64,000 bases of DNA, from positions 1-64,000 of the forward strand of contig CAZXYZ010000037.1 in the NCBI GenBank assembly GCA_964645045.1. The letters run 5' to 3'. The stretch is from Anammoximicrobium sp964645045. GTDB lineage: Bacteria > Planctomycetota > Planctomycetia > Pirellulales > Pirellulaceae. Positions 8,840 through 17,872 of this stretch are shown here, one piece after another (positions within the stretch are counted from its first letter, which is position 1; every line of letters begins with the position of its first letter). Under the pieces are notes generated by a model. That model was given only the letters and a program-made list of their open reading frames with translations, was not told the origin of the DNA and made no database searches. The position numbers and the translations under genes were made by a program.

Positions 8840-11104
8840 ATGGCCGAAGGCAAGGAAAAACGCTTAGGCAAATACCAGCTCGTCCGGCGACTGGGCCAAG
8901 GGGGCATGGGCGTGGTCTTGGAGGGATTGGACACCAAACTCCGGCGCCGCGTCGCCATTAAAATCCTGCCCAAACCGCTCGCCGCCAAGCCGGACGTCGT
9001 GCAGCGGTTCTTGCGCGAAGCGCGGGCGGCGGCGGCGTTGAACCATCCCCACGTGGTGACGGTCTACGACGCCGACGAGCAGGACGGCTATTGTTTTATG
9101 GTCATGGAGTTGCTCACCGGCGGCAGCGTCCAGGATCTGCTGAACTCGCGGCGGCTGACATGGCGTGAAGCCACGCAGATCGCGGCCGATGCCTGCCGAG
9201 GCCTGGCGGCGGCACATGCCCTGGGACTGATTCATCGGGACATCAAGCCGGCGAACATCATGCGCGCGGCGGACGGGGCGGTGAAGCTGGCCGATTTCGG
9301 ACTGGCCAAGTCCGTCAACCAGGATGCCTCGTCGCTGACCGAGCAAGGCAGCATCCTGGGGACGCCGCATTACATGAGCCCCGAGCAATGCCGCGCCGAA
9401 ACGCTTGACGAACGCAGCGATCTATACTCCCTGGGCGCCACGTATTTCGCATTGCTGACCGGGCGGACTCCCTACGCCACGGCGGGAACGGTGCAGACCA
9501 TGTTCGCCCACTGCTCCCTGCCGGTTCCCGACCCGCACGAAACGGACCCGGAGATTCCGCGCGTCTGTGCGGCCGTAGTGCAGCGGGCGATGGCCAAGAA
9601 TCGCAGCGAACGGTTTGCCAGTGCCGGGCAAATGCTGACGGCGCTGGCGGCAGCGCTGCAGGCGGAACCCGCCGAACACCACGGTTTGGCGATTCCCGCC
9701 ACGATTCCGCCACCGCCGTTTCTGGACATCGCGACAAGTTCGGCGCGTTCTCCCGCGCGGTCCTTGCCGCCGGAACATCGGAACAGCCAACTGGGCCAGG
9801 GCGGCAACACAACCTCGGATCACGTGGCGGCGGGGCTGGAACCCGCGCCGAGCGAGCCGGCCGCGCTGGCTCCGGTGACTCCGCCGCCCTTGGCGAACCA
9901 GGCGGCCTGGGGCGGCGATAGCGCCGTCAACGGTGCGGTGGCCGCCGCAGTCCAGGCCGGGCCGCGGAGCACGTGGAACTTGCGCCGGTCCTCGCAGCTC
10001 AGGTCGCCCGGAACTCGGTTCGTTGTCAGTATCGCGGCCGCGGTGCTCCTGCTGTTGCTGGTCGTGCTGATGATCGTGTGGGACCAACGGCAGCCGGGCG
10101 GCACGGCAGCGCCGCAGACCATGCGGGCGAGCCCCACCGGGCTCATCATGATCGAGGCTGAATTCGATTTGCCGGTCGCGCAGGGCGAAGTCCGCGGATT
10201 GGCGTTCTCGCCCGACGATGCATTCGTCTATGTTGCCGGCGCCGGCGGCAGCGTCCAGAAGTGGAACTTGGCGTCGCGTACGGCCACTCAGGAGTATCGC
10301 GGCCAACAGGGGCAGGTCAAAGCCCTGGCGCTGTCCGCCGACGGTCGAGTGCTGGCCGCGGGCGGGGGCGCCCAAACGCTGGACGTCTGGACGACGGATG
10401 ACGGCCAGACCATTCATCACGAAACGCTGGGCGGCGGCGATCTCATCGCGCTGGCGTTCAGTCCCGACGATCGTTGGCTGGCCGTCGGCACGCACGCGGT
10501 GCTGCGGCTGTATCGCGTGACGGACGGGAAGCTGGAATTGCAGCGGGAATTGGCCAACAGCGCGACGCGGCCGGTGAACGGGTACATCGTATCCGGCGTG
10601 ACGTTTTCGCCGGACAGCGCGCGGCTGGCGGCCGTCACCTGGGGCGAGACGTCCCTGGCCGTGTGGGAGGTGGCGACGCAAAAACTGCTCGACGCCCTGC
10701 CGCAGCGGGAACACGAGCCCACGGCGGCGGTGTTCTCGGACTCGGGGCACGGCTTGGTGTTGGGCTATCGCACGGGCGAGATCAAACGCTGGCAGCCGCA
10801 GACCAAACGTCCACCGGAAAACTTGAAGTCCGTGCCTGCCGACGTCCGCGCGCTGGTATTGGCTCCCGATCGGCGGACCCTGGTGGTCGCCGGCCAATGG
10901 GGCGGACCGCTGAGGTTGTGCGATCTGCAGACCGCCGGCTCGGTCCGCGAAATCCCGGACAACTCGAACGCGGCCAGTTATTGCCTGGCGTTCTCGCACG
11001 ACGCCCGGCGGATGGCTTCGGGCGGCGGCAGCGAGACGACGGGCTTCGTCAAACTCTGGCGCGTCGTGCCGGCCTCGGCGGCACCGCTTCCTCCGGGCCG
11101 TTGA
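8840..11104 (+). CDS. Membrane Ser/Thr protein kinase with WD40 sensor domain
   Basis: A 754-residue Hanks-type kinase. The kinase domain occupies about 10-275: glycine loop GQGGMG at 19-24, Lys41 (AIKIL), catalytic HRDIKPAN at 132-139, DFG at 152-154 and SPEQ at 180-183. All key residues are intact. A Pro/Ala-rich linker is followed by one membrane helix at about 391-414 and a C-terminal WD40-like beta-propeller (about 450-750, with repeated 'ALAFSPDDRWLAVG' units) on the other side of the membrane. The start is ATG 8840, with GAGGA about nine bases upstream; a GTG 27 bases earlier is the alternative. It lies 74 bases after the ABC operon and upstream of an ECF-like sigma factor, a pairing common in planctomycetes. 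Confidence 0.93.
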   Translation: MAEGKEKRLGKYQLVRRLGQGGMGVVLEGLDTKLRRRVAIKILPKPLAAKPDVVQRFLREARAAAALNHPHVVTVYDADEQDGYCFMVMELLTGGSVQDLLNSRRLTWREATQIAADACRGLAAAHALGLIHRDIKPANIMRAADGAVKLADFGLAKSVNQDASSLTEQGSILGTPHYMSPEQCRAETLDERSDLYSLGATYFALLTGRTPYATAGTVQTMFAHCSLPVPDPHETDPEIPRVCAAVVQRAMAKNRSERFASAGQMLTALAAALQAEPAEHHGLAIPATIPPPPFLDIATSSARSPARSLPPEHRNSQLGQGGNTTSDHVAAGLEPAPSEPAALAPVTPPPLANQAAWGGDSAVNGAVAAAVQAGPRSTWNLRRSSQLRSPGTRFVVSIAAAVLLLLLVVLMIVWDQRQPGGTAAPQTMRASPTGLIMIEAEFDLPVAQGEVRGLAFSPDDAFVYVAGAGGSVQKWNLASRTATQEYRGQQGQVKALALSADGRVLAAGGGAQTLDVWTTDDGQTIHHETLGGGDLIALAFSPDDRWLAVGTHAVLRLYRVTDGKLELQRELANSATRPVNGYIVSGVTFSPDSARLAAVTWGETSLAVWEVATQKLLDALPQREHEPTAAVFSDSGHGLVLGYRTGEIKRWQPQTKRPPENLKSVPADVRALVLAPDRRTLVVAGQWGGPLRLCDLQTAGSVREIPDNSNAASYCLAFSHDARRMASGGGSETTGFVKLWRVVPASAAPLPPGR

Positions 11105-11185
11105 ACGAGGCGGCGTTCAAATTCGAAGGAACCGCGGGCCTTGTGCGGAGCCCCTGCATTGCGATGATGCTGCCCAAGGCGAACG

Positions 11186-11210
11186 GCGGGGCATAAGCCC
11201 CCCGGTTTTT
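11186..11210 (+). terminator. Rho-independent terminator 1 (tandem)
   Basis: A short GC-rich hairpin (GGGGC, loop ATAA, GCCCC) is followed by GG and five Ts. It lies 82 bases after the kinase stop and could separate the kinase gene from the sigma-factor gene. Confidence 0.6.
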
Positions 11211-11250
11211 ACATCGCCCCGATATTGCGATGATGCTGCACCAGGCGAAC

Positions 11251-11276
11251 GGCGGGGCATAAGCCCCCCGGTTTTT
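11251..11276 (+). terminator. Rho-independent terminator 2 (tandem copy)
   Basis: This is a second copy of the same hairpin plus T-run, in the duplicated 66-bp unit. It ends about 43 bases before the sigma-factor start, so the sigma-factor promoter must lie very close or be read through the hairpin. Confidence 0.55.
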
Positions 11277-11318
11277 ACATCGCCCCGGTTGCGATGCTGA
11301 TGCACTAGGAGAAAGAAC

Positions 11319-12062
11319 ATGAGCGCCAACGATGGAGGTCCAATGGGTCGGAGCGAGTTTCTGGAACATATCTCCACGCATTGGCCGCAGATCAACAATC
11401 CGACGCAGTTTGTCATGCGCTACGCGCCCGCGATCCAGCGTTACATCGCCGCGATTGTGCGCAATCCGCACGACGCGGAGGAGGTCTGCCAGGATTTTCT
11501 GGCCAAGGTCTTCCAACAAGGCTTCGACCCGAACGCCGTCACGCGCGGCCGGTTTCGCGATTATCTCAAGGCGGCGGTGCGCAATGCGGCGCTGACGCAT
11601 CTGCGGAAGCCCCGGGCGGCCGTGCAAGATGTCGACCTGCTGGCCGATCTCGCCGCGCCGAATTCGCCGTTGCCCGAAGCGGATCAGATTTGGAACAGCC
11701 AGTGGCGAGCCTGTCTGCTGGAACGGGTCTGGCAAACGCTGGAGAGCAGCGAAAGCCAGATGCCGGAGAGCCTCTTCTACACGGTGCTGCGCATGGAGGC
11801 CGACCATCCGGAACTCAACTCCGAACAGGCTGCCGAGCGTCTCAGTCAACGGCTGGGCCGTCCCTACCTGGCCGCCGCCTACCGCAAACAGGTCAGCCGC
11901 GCCCGCCAGATGTTCGCTCGGTTGATCGTGTATGAAATCCGCCAGACCCTGGAAAGGCCGAACGCTGACGGCGTCGAAGATGAACTAAACGACTTGAATC
12001 TTATGAAGTACGTGAGTTCCTATCTGCCCGCGGACTGGAGGCAGCGAGGCGAGATCGACTGA
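11319..12062 (+). CDS. ECF-like RNA polymerase sigma factor (planctomycete type)
   Basis: A 247-residue regulator. The N-terminal part resembles sigma region 2 (about residues 30-95, with VRNPHDAEEVCQDFLAKVF and RGRFRDYLKAAVRNAALTHLRK). The C-terminal part (about 125-205) resembles a divergent region 4 (SEQAAERLSQRLGRPYLAAAYRKQVSRARQMF). AGGAG lies eight bases before the ATG. It is longer than typical ECF factors, with an extra tail after residue 210. Its position after a membrane Ser/Thr kinase suggests control by phosphorylation, as proposed for kinase-linked ECF groups; this is inference. No anti-sigma gene is seen. The two terminator-like repeats directly upstream may affect its expression. 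Confidence 0.8.
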   Translation: MSANDGGPMGRSEFLEHISTHWPQINNPTQFVMRYAPAIQRYIAAIVRNPHDAEEVCQDFLAKVFQQGFDPNAVTRGRFRDYLKAAVRNAALTHLRKPRAAVQDVDLLADLAAPNSPLPEADQIWNSQWRACLLERVWQTLESSESQMPESLFYTVLRMEADHPELNSEQAAERLSQRLGRPYLAAAYRKQVSRARQMFARLIVYEIRQTLERPNADGVEDELNDLNLMKYVSSYLPADWRQRGEID

Positions 12063-12430
12063 AGATCCGCCCGGCTGGATCGCCACCCGGCCTTGATCGA
12101 GATGTTGCGCATCGTAACCCGAAGCGTCAGCGAGGAAGAGCATGATTTCCTCGCTGACGCTTCGGGTTACGAGGATCCGATGATCGCTTTTTGCGCCGCA
12201 ATCCGATCAAGGCCCTGCCACCCCATCCCGTCGTCCTGCCTCCGTTGTCCTGCCCGCCCGTCTTTTCGACGCATCCACGAGAATTTTTCGCCGTTCCCAG
12301 TCACAGCGGCGCACCCGGCGCGTCCTGGTCTTGACGGACAAGGCGTACACGCACGGACGTGCAGACCCGCTTCGCACTTCACCGTATCTGCGGATACTTC
12401 GGCAACTGGGAACGAAAACGGAGAAAAATC
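12063..12430. other. Intergenic leader with a palindrome, upstream of the surface-protein gene
   Basis: This 368-base stretch contains the perfect palindrome at 12114-12170, then pyrimidine-rich sequence with no gene that I can support. The final part carries the ribosome-binding GGAG at about 12420, before the surface-protein start. Confidence 0.5.
12114..12170. repeat. Perfect 24-bp inverted repeat (hairpin element)
   Basis: The left arm 12114-12137 (GTAACCCGAAGCGTCAGCGA plus GGAA) is matched exactly by its reverse complement at 12147-12170, with a nine-base loop. A half copy of the arm is at 2726-2748. It sits 51 bases after the sigma-factor stop, where it could also end transcription, though no T-run follows. 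Confidence 0.85.
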
Positions 12431-15400
12431 ATGGCAGCGAATCTACTGTCTCGTTGGCTGGGTGGCTCGACATCGCCTCGGCGACAGCATGGGAAGAAAC
12501 GGGATCGACGCCGTGGCACGCAGGCTCGGGTCGGCCTCGAAAGCCTAGAAACCCGCCAGCTGATGGCGGCGGATTTCTTCGTCGCCATGGACGGCGACGA
12601 CTGGAACGGGGGCACGGTACAGCAGCCGTTTCAGACGATCCGCCGGGCCTTGGATGCGGCCCAGTCCGGCGACACGATCACGCTCCGCAACGGCGTCTAC
12701 GAGGGCGGGATCAACATTGACGTCGACAATCTGACGATCCGCTCGATGCCCGGCGAATGGGCGGTCATCGAAGCGCCGCTGACGCAGCAGACCGACGGGC
12801 ACGCAAACTCGGTGATCCGCTACGGCTTCGACGTCGAGGGCGGCCGGTTGGAGAACCTCGAGATCACCGGCGGCTACTGGTACGGCGTGATGTTCTGGGA
12901 CTGGTGGGATTCGAACTGGCAGGAGGGCTCCGTTCACCTGGGCGCAAGCGGCATTACGCTCGACGGCGTCAAGGTCCATGACACGGGTGTGGACGCCATC
13001 AAGATCACACCGGGCGCAAACGACATTTCGATTCTCAATTCCGAGATCTACAACGCGGGGCGGCGGTCGACGGCCAGCGCGGATGGCATCGATAACAACA
13101 ACGGCGACCGGATGATCGCCCGCAACAACTGCATCCACGACATCCCGGGCATCGGCATCCTGACGTCGGGCGGAACCGAGGATTCGCTGATCGAGGGAAA
13201 TCTGGTGCAAGACACCGTCGGCGCGGGGATCGTCGTCGGATTCTATTCCGAGGCCGAGTGGATGGAGCCGGACTCGAATCCCGGCTACTTCACCAGCCTG
13301 GACACGGTGGCCCGGAACAACATCATCGTCGATGCGGGCCAGGCCGGTGTCGGCATCTACGCGTCGCGGAATCCGCAGGTCTATAACAACACCATCGTCA
13401 ACGCGGCCGAGGACGCGCAGGCCCCGCTTCAGTTCGGCGGCGTTGAGATCTGGCTGTCGGACTCGGACCCGTTCCATCACGTGGCTTCGGCCGATCCCCT
13501 GGTTGTGAATAATATCATCACGACCAACCCGAGCAACGACACGCGGATGGTCGATATCCGCGAGGCCAGCTATACCGGCTCGCTCACGTTGGACCATAAC
13601 CTGTACCACGGCACGAGCACGCGCGGCATCCTGTTCATCGATCGCAACGCAACCGGCGACGGCACGCCCGAGCAGACTCTCTCGCAGTGGCAGACGAACT
13701 ACGGATACGACGGCCACAGCCTGCTGGCCGATCCGCAGCTCGCATCCGATTGGCATCTGCCGGCCACCAGCCCGACGATCGACGCCGGCGTGGTGGTGAG
13801 TGGGGCGATGACCGACTACGACGGCCAGCTGCGGCCGGGCGATCCGCTGGGCCCGGATCGGATCGACCTTGGGGCGGACGAGTTCAAGACTGGTACGCAT
13901 CGGCTCACGCCACCCAGTCCGTTCGGAGCGCCGTCCATCGAGATGGGGCAGGGCGGCTACCACGCCGCGGAATCGCAGACAATCCACGTGCGCGTCGTGC
14001 GCCACGGCGCGACGGACGATACGATCACCGTTTCGTACGCCACACTCGACGGCAGCGCCAAGTCGGGACAGGACTTTACCGCCGTCGCCGGCGCGCTGAC
14101 ATTCACACCGGGCGAGACCGAGCGGATCGTTCCGGTCGCGCTGCTCGGCGACGCCCTGGCGGAAGGGGACGAGCATTTTCTGTTCACCCTCGGCCAGCCG
14201 GCGACCGACGGCCTGTATCCCGTCCGGCTTGGTCATCAGAGTTCGGCCTCGCTGACGATCGACGATGCCCAGACGCCGGTCACGCTGAACTACATGACGA
14301 AGTGGGTCAGCAACGACGGCAGCGACATCACCGGTGACGGCTCGGCCGCGAAACCGTGGAAATCGCTGCAGCACGCCGCGGATCACGCCGTTCCCGGCGA
14401 TTATGTGATCGTCCAGCCCGGACGTTACTGGGGCATGCAGGTGACGGCCGACGGCAAGCCCGACGCACGAATCACCTTCCATGCCCTGCCCGGCGTGCTG
14501 ATCGACGAACCGAATCCGGAGAACGGGCTGGACGGGATCAACCTCGAGGGCGCCGACTTCGTCACGGTCGAAGGCTTTGAAGTCCGCGACATGCCGCGGG
14601 CCGGCTTGCGCTCGGTCAACAACAGCGGAGTGATCCTGCGCGGGAATCTGACCGACCACAACACCATGTGGGGAATCCTCACCGGCTGGTCGGAAGATAT
14701 CGTCGTCGAAGACAATGTCGCTTCACGGTCGCAGGTCGAGCATGGGATCTACATCAGCAACTCGGCCGACGGCGCGGTGGTCCGGAACAACGTCGTCTGG
14801 GGCAACCGCGACAGCGGCATCCAGTTCAACGCCGACGGCTTCCTGCCGGGCGACGGCGTCCATTCCAACAACCTGATCGAAGGCAACGTGATCTACGACA
14901 ACGGCCGGGGCGGCGGCGCGGCTATCAACTTGGACGGGGTCCAAGACAGCGTGATCCGCAACAACCTGCTGTACGACAATCACGCCACCGGGATCGTGTT
15001 GTACGGTGGTTTCGCCGCGGAACCATCCACCAACAACCTGGTCACGAACAACACCGTGGTCATGGCCGAGGACGCCCGCTGGGCGCTGCTGCTGTGGAAC
15101 GGCAGCTCGGGCAATACGGTCACGAACAACATCCTGCTGAACCGGAATCCCAATCGAGGCAGCATCACCGTCGAACACAACAGCCTGCCGGCGCTGTCCG
15201 ACCACAACGTGCTGCAGGACCAGTTTCAATTGGATGGCTACGGCGGCACGTTCGTCCAGTGGCAGAGCTTCGCGGGCGGGCCAGATGCCAATTCGGTCGT
15301 GTTCGCTCCAGCCGATGTGCCGGCCGCGCTGGAAGCCTTGTTTGTGAACCCGGCCGCCGGCGACTATCACTTGAAATCCGGCAGCCCGGCCATCGACGTC

Positions 15401-17743
15401 GGCGATCCGTTCCACGCGCCGGCGGTGGACATCTTTCAGCACGCCCGGCCGACGGGCGCCGGCGTGGACATCGGAGCCTACGAAGCCGGCACATTCCTGC
15501 CAGCCGTGCAGTTCGAGTGGCGGGACGTGATCGGCTACGAGTTCATCGGCATGGCCGAGGTCGCGGTCACGCGCACCGGCGATACCGAAGGACGGCTGGC
15601 CGTCTACGTGACTTCGGCCAGCGGCACGGCCGGCAGCGACGACTACGGCCCCGCCGAAGGCTATCTGGTCTTCCAGCCCGGCGAGACGCGCAAGACGTTC
15701 CGCGTGTTTGTCCACGACGATTCGACCATCGAAGACCACGAGACGATCCAACTTGACCTGCGTGTGGTCGGCGATCCAACCGGCCTGATTCCAACCGGCC
15801 AGGTCGGCGACCCGACGGGCCTGATTCCAACCGATCAAGTCGGCGACCCAACCGGGGTTGGCGATCCCACCGGCTTGCTGCCGACCGACCAGGCGACGCT
15901 GCACATCGTCAGCGACGATGTATGGAGCCCCGGCATAATCCAATTCAACGCGTCCAGCGTAACCTTCGACGAGACCGCCAACACTGCGACGATCACGGTC
16001 CAACGCGTGGGCGGCAGCGATGGCGAGGTGAGCGTACACTTTGCGACCGATGTGTTCGCGCCGCCCAGGCAAGCCACGTGGGTCAAACGGCATACGGACC
16101 TGCTCTACCCGACGGATCGCGACTCGTCGGCGACCGCCGGCGCCGATTACGCCGTGCAGCACGGCACAGTTACCTTCGCCGCCGGCGAGACCTCGCGGAC
16201 GGTCGCCATCCCGCTGGTCAATGACGATTGGTACGAGGGTGGCGAAGCCTTCGTCGTGAAACTCGCCGACCCGCTCGGAGAAGCCACACTCGGCCCGCAA
16301 TCCCAGATCAAGGTCCGCATCGAAAGCGAGGATTTGAAGCAACCCGGCCAGTTCCAATTCGCTGCGGAGCTGATCGGCGTGAATGAAGGCGACGGGCTCG
16401 TGCAGGTCGTCCTCCATCGGATCGGGGGCGGCAATGTCGAATCGAGCGTGCGGTTACACGTCTCCGGCGGCGGCGCCGTGTACAACGTCTACCCGGCCGC
16501 CTGGCAGCCGAACGATTTTGGCTCGGTTCCCGCAATGGTGACCTTTGCCGCCGGCGAGATGTCCAAGACCATCTCCATCCCAATTGTCGATGACGCGCAG
16601 GTTGAAAGCGCGGAAGCGTTTACGCTGTCCCTGTACAGCCCCACCAACGAGGCTGTGTTGGGCGCGCAGTCCCAGATCACCGTCGAGATTGTCGACAACG
16701 AATCGGCTTTCGAATGGGGCAGCGGCGGCAGTTTCTCGGTGCAGGAAAACACCGGGACGGCGACCGCGACGATCGTCCGCAAGGGCAGCACTGCGGCGGC
16801 CGGGTCGGTGAGCTACAGCACCTATGACCAAGCGGCGCAAGCCGGGTCCGATTACACGCCGGTTCAGGGCACGCTGGAATTCGCGCCCGGCGAGTCGACC
16901 AAGACGATTTCAATCCCAATCACCAACGACCCGTTGGTCGAACCGAACGAGTCGTTCGGCATCCAGTTGGCCAGTCCGACCGGCGGCGCCACCCTGGGCA
17001 GCTACGTCTGGGGCAGCGTGGCGATCGTCAACGACGACGTGGCCGCTGCACCCGGCCAATTGTCGCTGGCTGCGCCGTCGTTCCAGGTCAGCGAAGGGGC
17101 CGGCACGCTCCTGGTCACGGTCCAACGCACAGGCGGCAGCGATGGCACGGTGACGGTCGACTACGAGACCAGCGACGGTGCGGCCGGCTATGCGTCGAAC
17201 TTGACCGCCTGGGCCGGCGCCGACTTTACGTCGACCAAGGGCACGTTGACCTTCGGACCCGGCGAAACGGTAAAGACCTTCAGCATTCCGATCGCCAACG
17301 ACACGCGGACCGAACGCGACGAGGTATTCACGCTAAGACTGAAGAGGGCGACCGGTGGCTCCACACTGGGCGCGGTCACCCAAGCCGTCGTGACGATCCG
17401 CGAAGACGACACCGCCTTCGAATTCGCCGCCGGCAGCATCACCGTGAACGAGGGCGCCGGCGTGGCCTATATCACCATCGTGCGCAAAGGCAGCACGGCG
17501 GGAACCGCTTCGGTCGATGCGGCCCTGACCGGCTACTCGGCCAGCCCCGGCAACGATTTCGCGATCCCGAACCTGACCGTCTCTTTTGCCGACGGCGAGT
17601 CGTCGAAGACGCTGCCCGTAAATCTGATCGACGACGCGTTGGCCGAAGGCACCGAATGGCTGGGGCTGACTCTGAAGAACCCCATCGGCGGCGCCTTGGG
17701 CAGTAGCCTGTGGAGCAACTTGTATATTGGGGATAACGACTAA
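12431..17743 (+). CDS. Giant surface protein: LEPR motif, two beta-helix modules, Calx-beta repeats
   Basis: A 1770-residue exported protein. A basic N-terminus leads into LESLETRQLMAAD (36-48), the LEPR-type planctomycete export motif. Two similar modules follow. Each opens with a DUF1565-like segment (WNGGTVQQPFQTIRRALDAA; GSAAKPWKSLQHAADHA), continues as right-handed parallel beta-helix repeats rich in N-N turns (about 50-480 and 620-1015), and ends in Calx-beta domains. About six Calx-beta domains can be seen, each with a 'GTLTFAPGETSKTISIPI' strand and a terminal DDD-like Ca site. The start is ATG 12431, with GGAG eight bases upstream. The protein stops at the end of a Calx-beta domain with no dockerin or anchor visible, five bases before a palindromic repeat. 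Likely roles are polysaccharide binding or cleavage, or adhesion. Confidence 0.88.
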   Translation: MAANLLSRWLGGSTSPRRQHGKKRDRRRGTQARVGLESLETRQLMAADFFVAMDGDDWNGGTVQQPFQTIRRALDAAQSGDTITLRNGVYEGGINIDVDNLTIRSMPGEWAVIEAPLTQQTDGHANSVIRYGFDVEGGRLENLEITGGYWYGVMFWDWWDSNWQEGSVHLGASGITLDGVKVHDTGVDAIKITPGANDISILNSEIYNAGRRSTASADGIDNNNGDRMIARNNCIHDIPGIGILTSGGTEDSLIEGNLVQDTVGAGIVVGFYSEAEWMEPDSNPGYFTSLDTVARNNIIVDAGQAGVGIYASRNPQVYNNTIVNAAEDAQAPLQFGGVEIWLSDSDPFHHVASADPLVVNNIITTNPSNDTRMVDIREASYTGSLTLDHNLYHGTSTRGILFIDRNATGDGTPEQTLSQWQTNYGYDGHSLLADPQLASDWHLPATSPTIDAGVVVSGAMTDYDGQLRPGDPLGPDRIDLGADEFKTGTHRLTPPSPFGAPSIEMGQGGYHAAESQTIHVRVVRHGATDDTITVSYATLDGSAKSGQDFTAVAGALTFTPGETERIVPVALLGDALAEGDEHFLFTLGQPATDGLYPVRLGHQSSASLTIDDAQTPVTLNYMTKWVSNDGSDITGDGSAAKPWKSLQHAADHAVPGDYVIVQPGRYWGMQVTADGKPDARITFHALPGVLIDEPNPENGLDGINLEGADFVTVEGFEVRDMPRAGLRSVNNSGVILRGNLTDHNTMWGILTGWSEDIVVEDNVASRSQVEHGIYISNSADGAVVRNNVVWGNRDSGIQFNADGFLPGDGVHSNNLIEGNVIYDNGRGGGAAINLDGVQDSVIRNNLLYDNHATGIVLYGGFAAEPSTNNLVTNNTVVMAEDARWALLLWNGSSGNTVTNNILLNRNPNRGSITVEHNSLPALSDHNVLQDQFQLDGYGGTFVQWQSFAGGPDANSVVFAPADVPAALEALFVNPAAGDYHLKSGSPAIDVGDPFHAPAVDIFQHARPTGAGVDIGAYEAGTFLPAVQFEWRDVIGYEFIGMAEVAVTRTGDTEGRLAVYVTSASGTAGSDDYGPAEGYLVFQPGETRKTFRVFVHDDSTIEDHETIQLDLRVVGDPTGLIPTGQVGDPTGLIPTDQVGDPTGVGDPTGLLPTDQATLHIVSDDVWSPGIIQFNASSVTFDETANTATITVQRVGGSDGEVSVHFATDVFAPPRQATWVKRHTDLLYPTDRDSSATAGADYAVQHGTVTFAAGETSRTVAIPLVNDDWYEGGEAFVVKLADPLGEATLGPQSQIKVRIESEDLKQPGQFQFAAELIGVNEGDGLVQVVLHRIGGGNVESSVRLHVSGGGAVYNVYPAAWQPNDFGSVPAMVTFAAGEMSKTISIPIVDDAQVESAEAFTLSLYSPTNEAVLGAQSQITVEIVDNESAFEWGSGGSFSVQENTGTATATIVRKGSTAAAGSVSYSTYDQAAQAGSDYTPVQGTLEFAPGESTKTISIPITNDPLVEPNESFGIQLASPTGGATLGSYVWGSVAIVNDDVAAAPGQLSLAAPSFQVSEGAGTLLVTVQRTGGSDGTVTVDYETSDGAAGYASNLTAWAGADFTSTKGTLTFGPGETVKTFSIPIANDTRTERDEVFTLRLKRATGGSTLGAVTQAVVTIREDDTAFEFAAGSITVNEGAGVAYITIVRKGSTAGTASVDAALTGYSASPGNDFAIPNLTVSFADGESSKTLPVNLIDDALAEGTEWLGLTLKNPIGGALGSSLWSNLYIGDND
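15767..15892 (+). repeat. In-frame 36-bp tandem repeat in the surface-protein gene
   Basis: Units encode VGDPTGLIPTGQ, VGDPTGLIPTDQ, a half unit VGDPTG and VGDPTGLLPTDQ (15767-15802, 15803-15838, 15839-15856, 15857-15892). They extend a loop near the end of a Calx-beta domain. The whole-codon unit keeps the frame, so length variation would be tolerated. Confidence 0.9.
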
Positions 17744-17747
17744 GGAT

Positions 17748-17855
17748 CGTTCGAGAAATAAGTGGCGGAAGCTTCCAGCTTGCGATGCCATGATCTCACG
17801 CAAGCTGGAAGCCTACGCCACGGAGAAACCGGACAGTTATTTCTCGAACGGTGCC
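17748..17855. repeat. Palindromic element, copy A (RPE-like family)
   Basis: Outer arms CGTTCGAGAAATAA (17748-17761) and TTATTTCTCGAACG (17837-17850) enclose inner arms containing AAGCTTCCAGCTTGCG and CGCAAGCTGGAAGC. It lies between the convergent surface-protein and cyclophilin genes. It is open in a frame that encodes KWRKLPACDAMISRKLEAYA, nearly the same peptide as in copy B. Related copies are at 38336-38443, 59811-59921 and 63637-63745. Confidence 0.9.
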
Positions 17856-17872
17856 AAGCGCCCGCGCCGAAG

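Larger units (their letters stand above)
11158..11303 (+). repeat. Tandem 66-bp repeat containing two identical terminator hairpins
   Basis: Two almost identical units lie at 11158-11223 and 11224-11286, and a third partial unit (TTGCGATGCTGATGCAC) begins at 11289. Each full unit starts ATTGCGATGATGCTG, carries GGCGGGGCATAAGCCCCCCG and ends with TTTTTACATCGCCCC. The units differ by about one base, so the duplication looks recent. Confidence 0.85.

Noticed and set aside
11158..11303. CRISPR array
   Set aside because: There are only two and a half directly adjacent 66-bp units with no unique spacers, and no cas genes in the window.
12545..14659. Minus-strand frame of 704 codons
   Set aside because: It is antisense to the beta-helix gene; its apparent VRIG/RVDAD repeats mirror the plus-strand repeats.
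17748..17855. The peptide frame in palindromic copy A as a separate small gene
   Set aside because: It lacks a start codon with a ribosome-binding site, and the same peptide appears in other copies because of the repeat.
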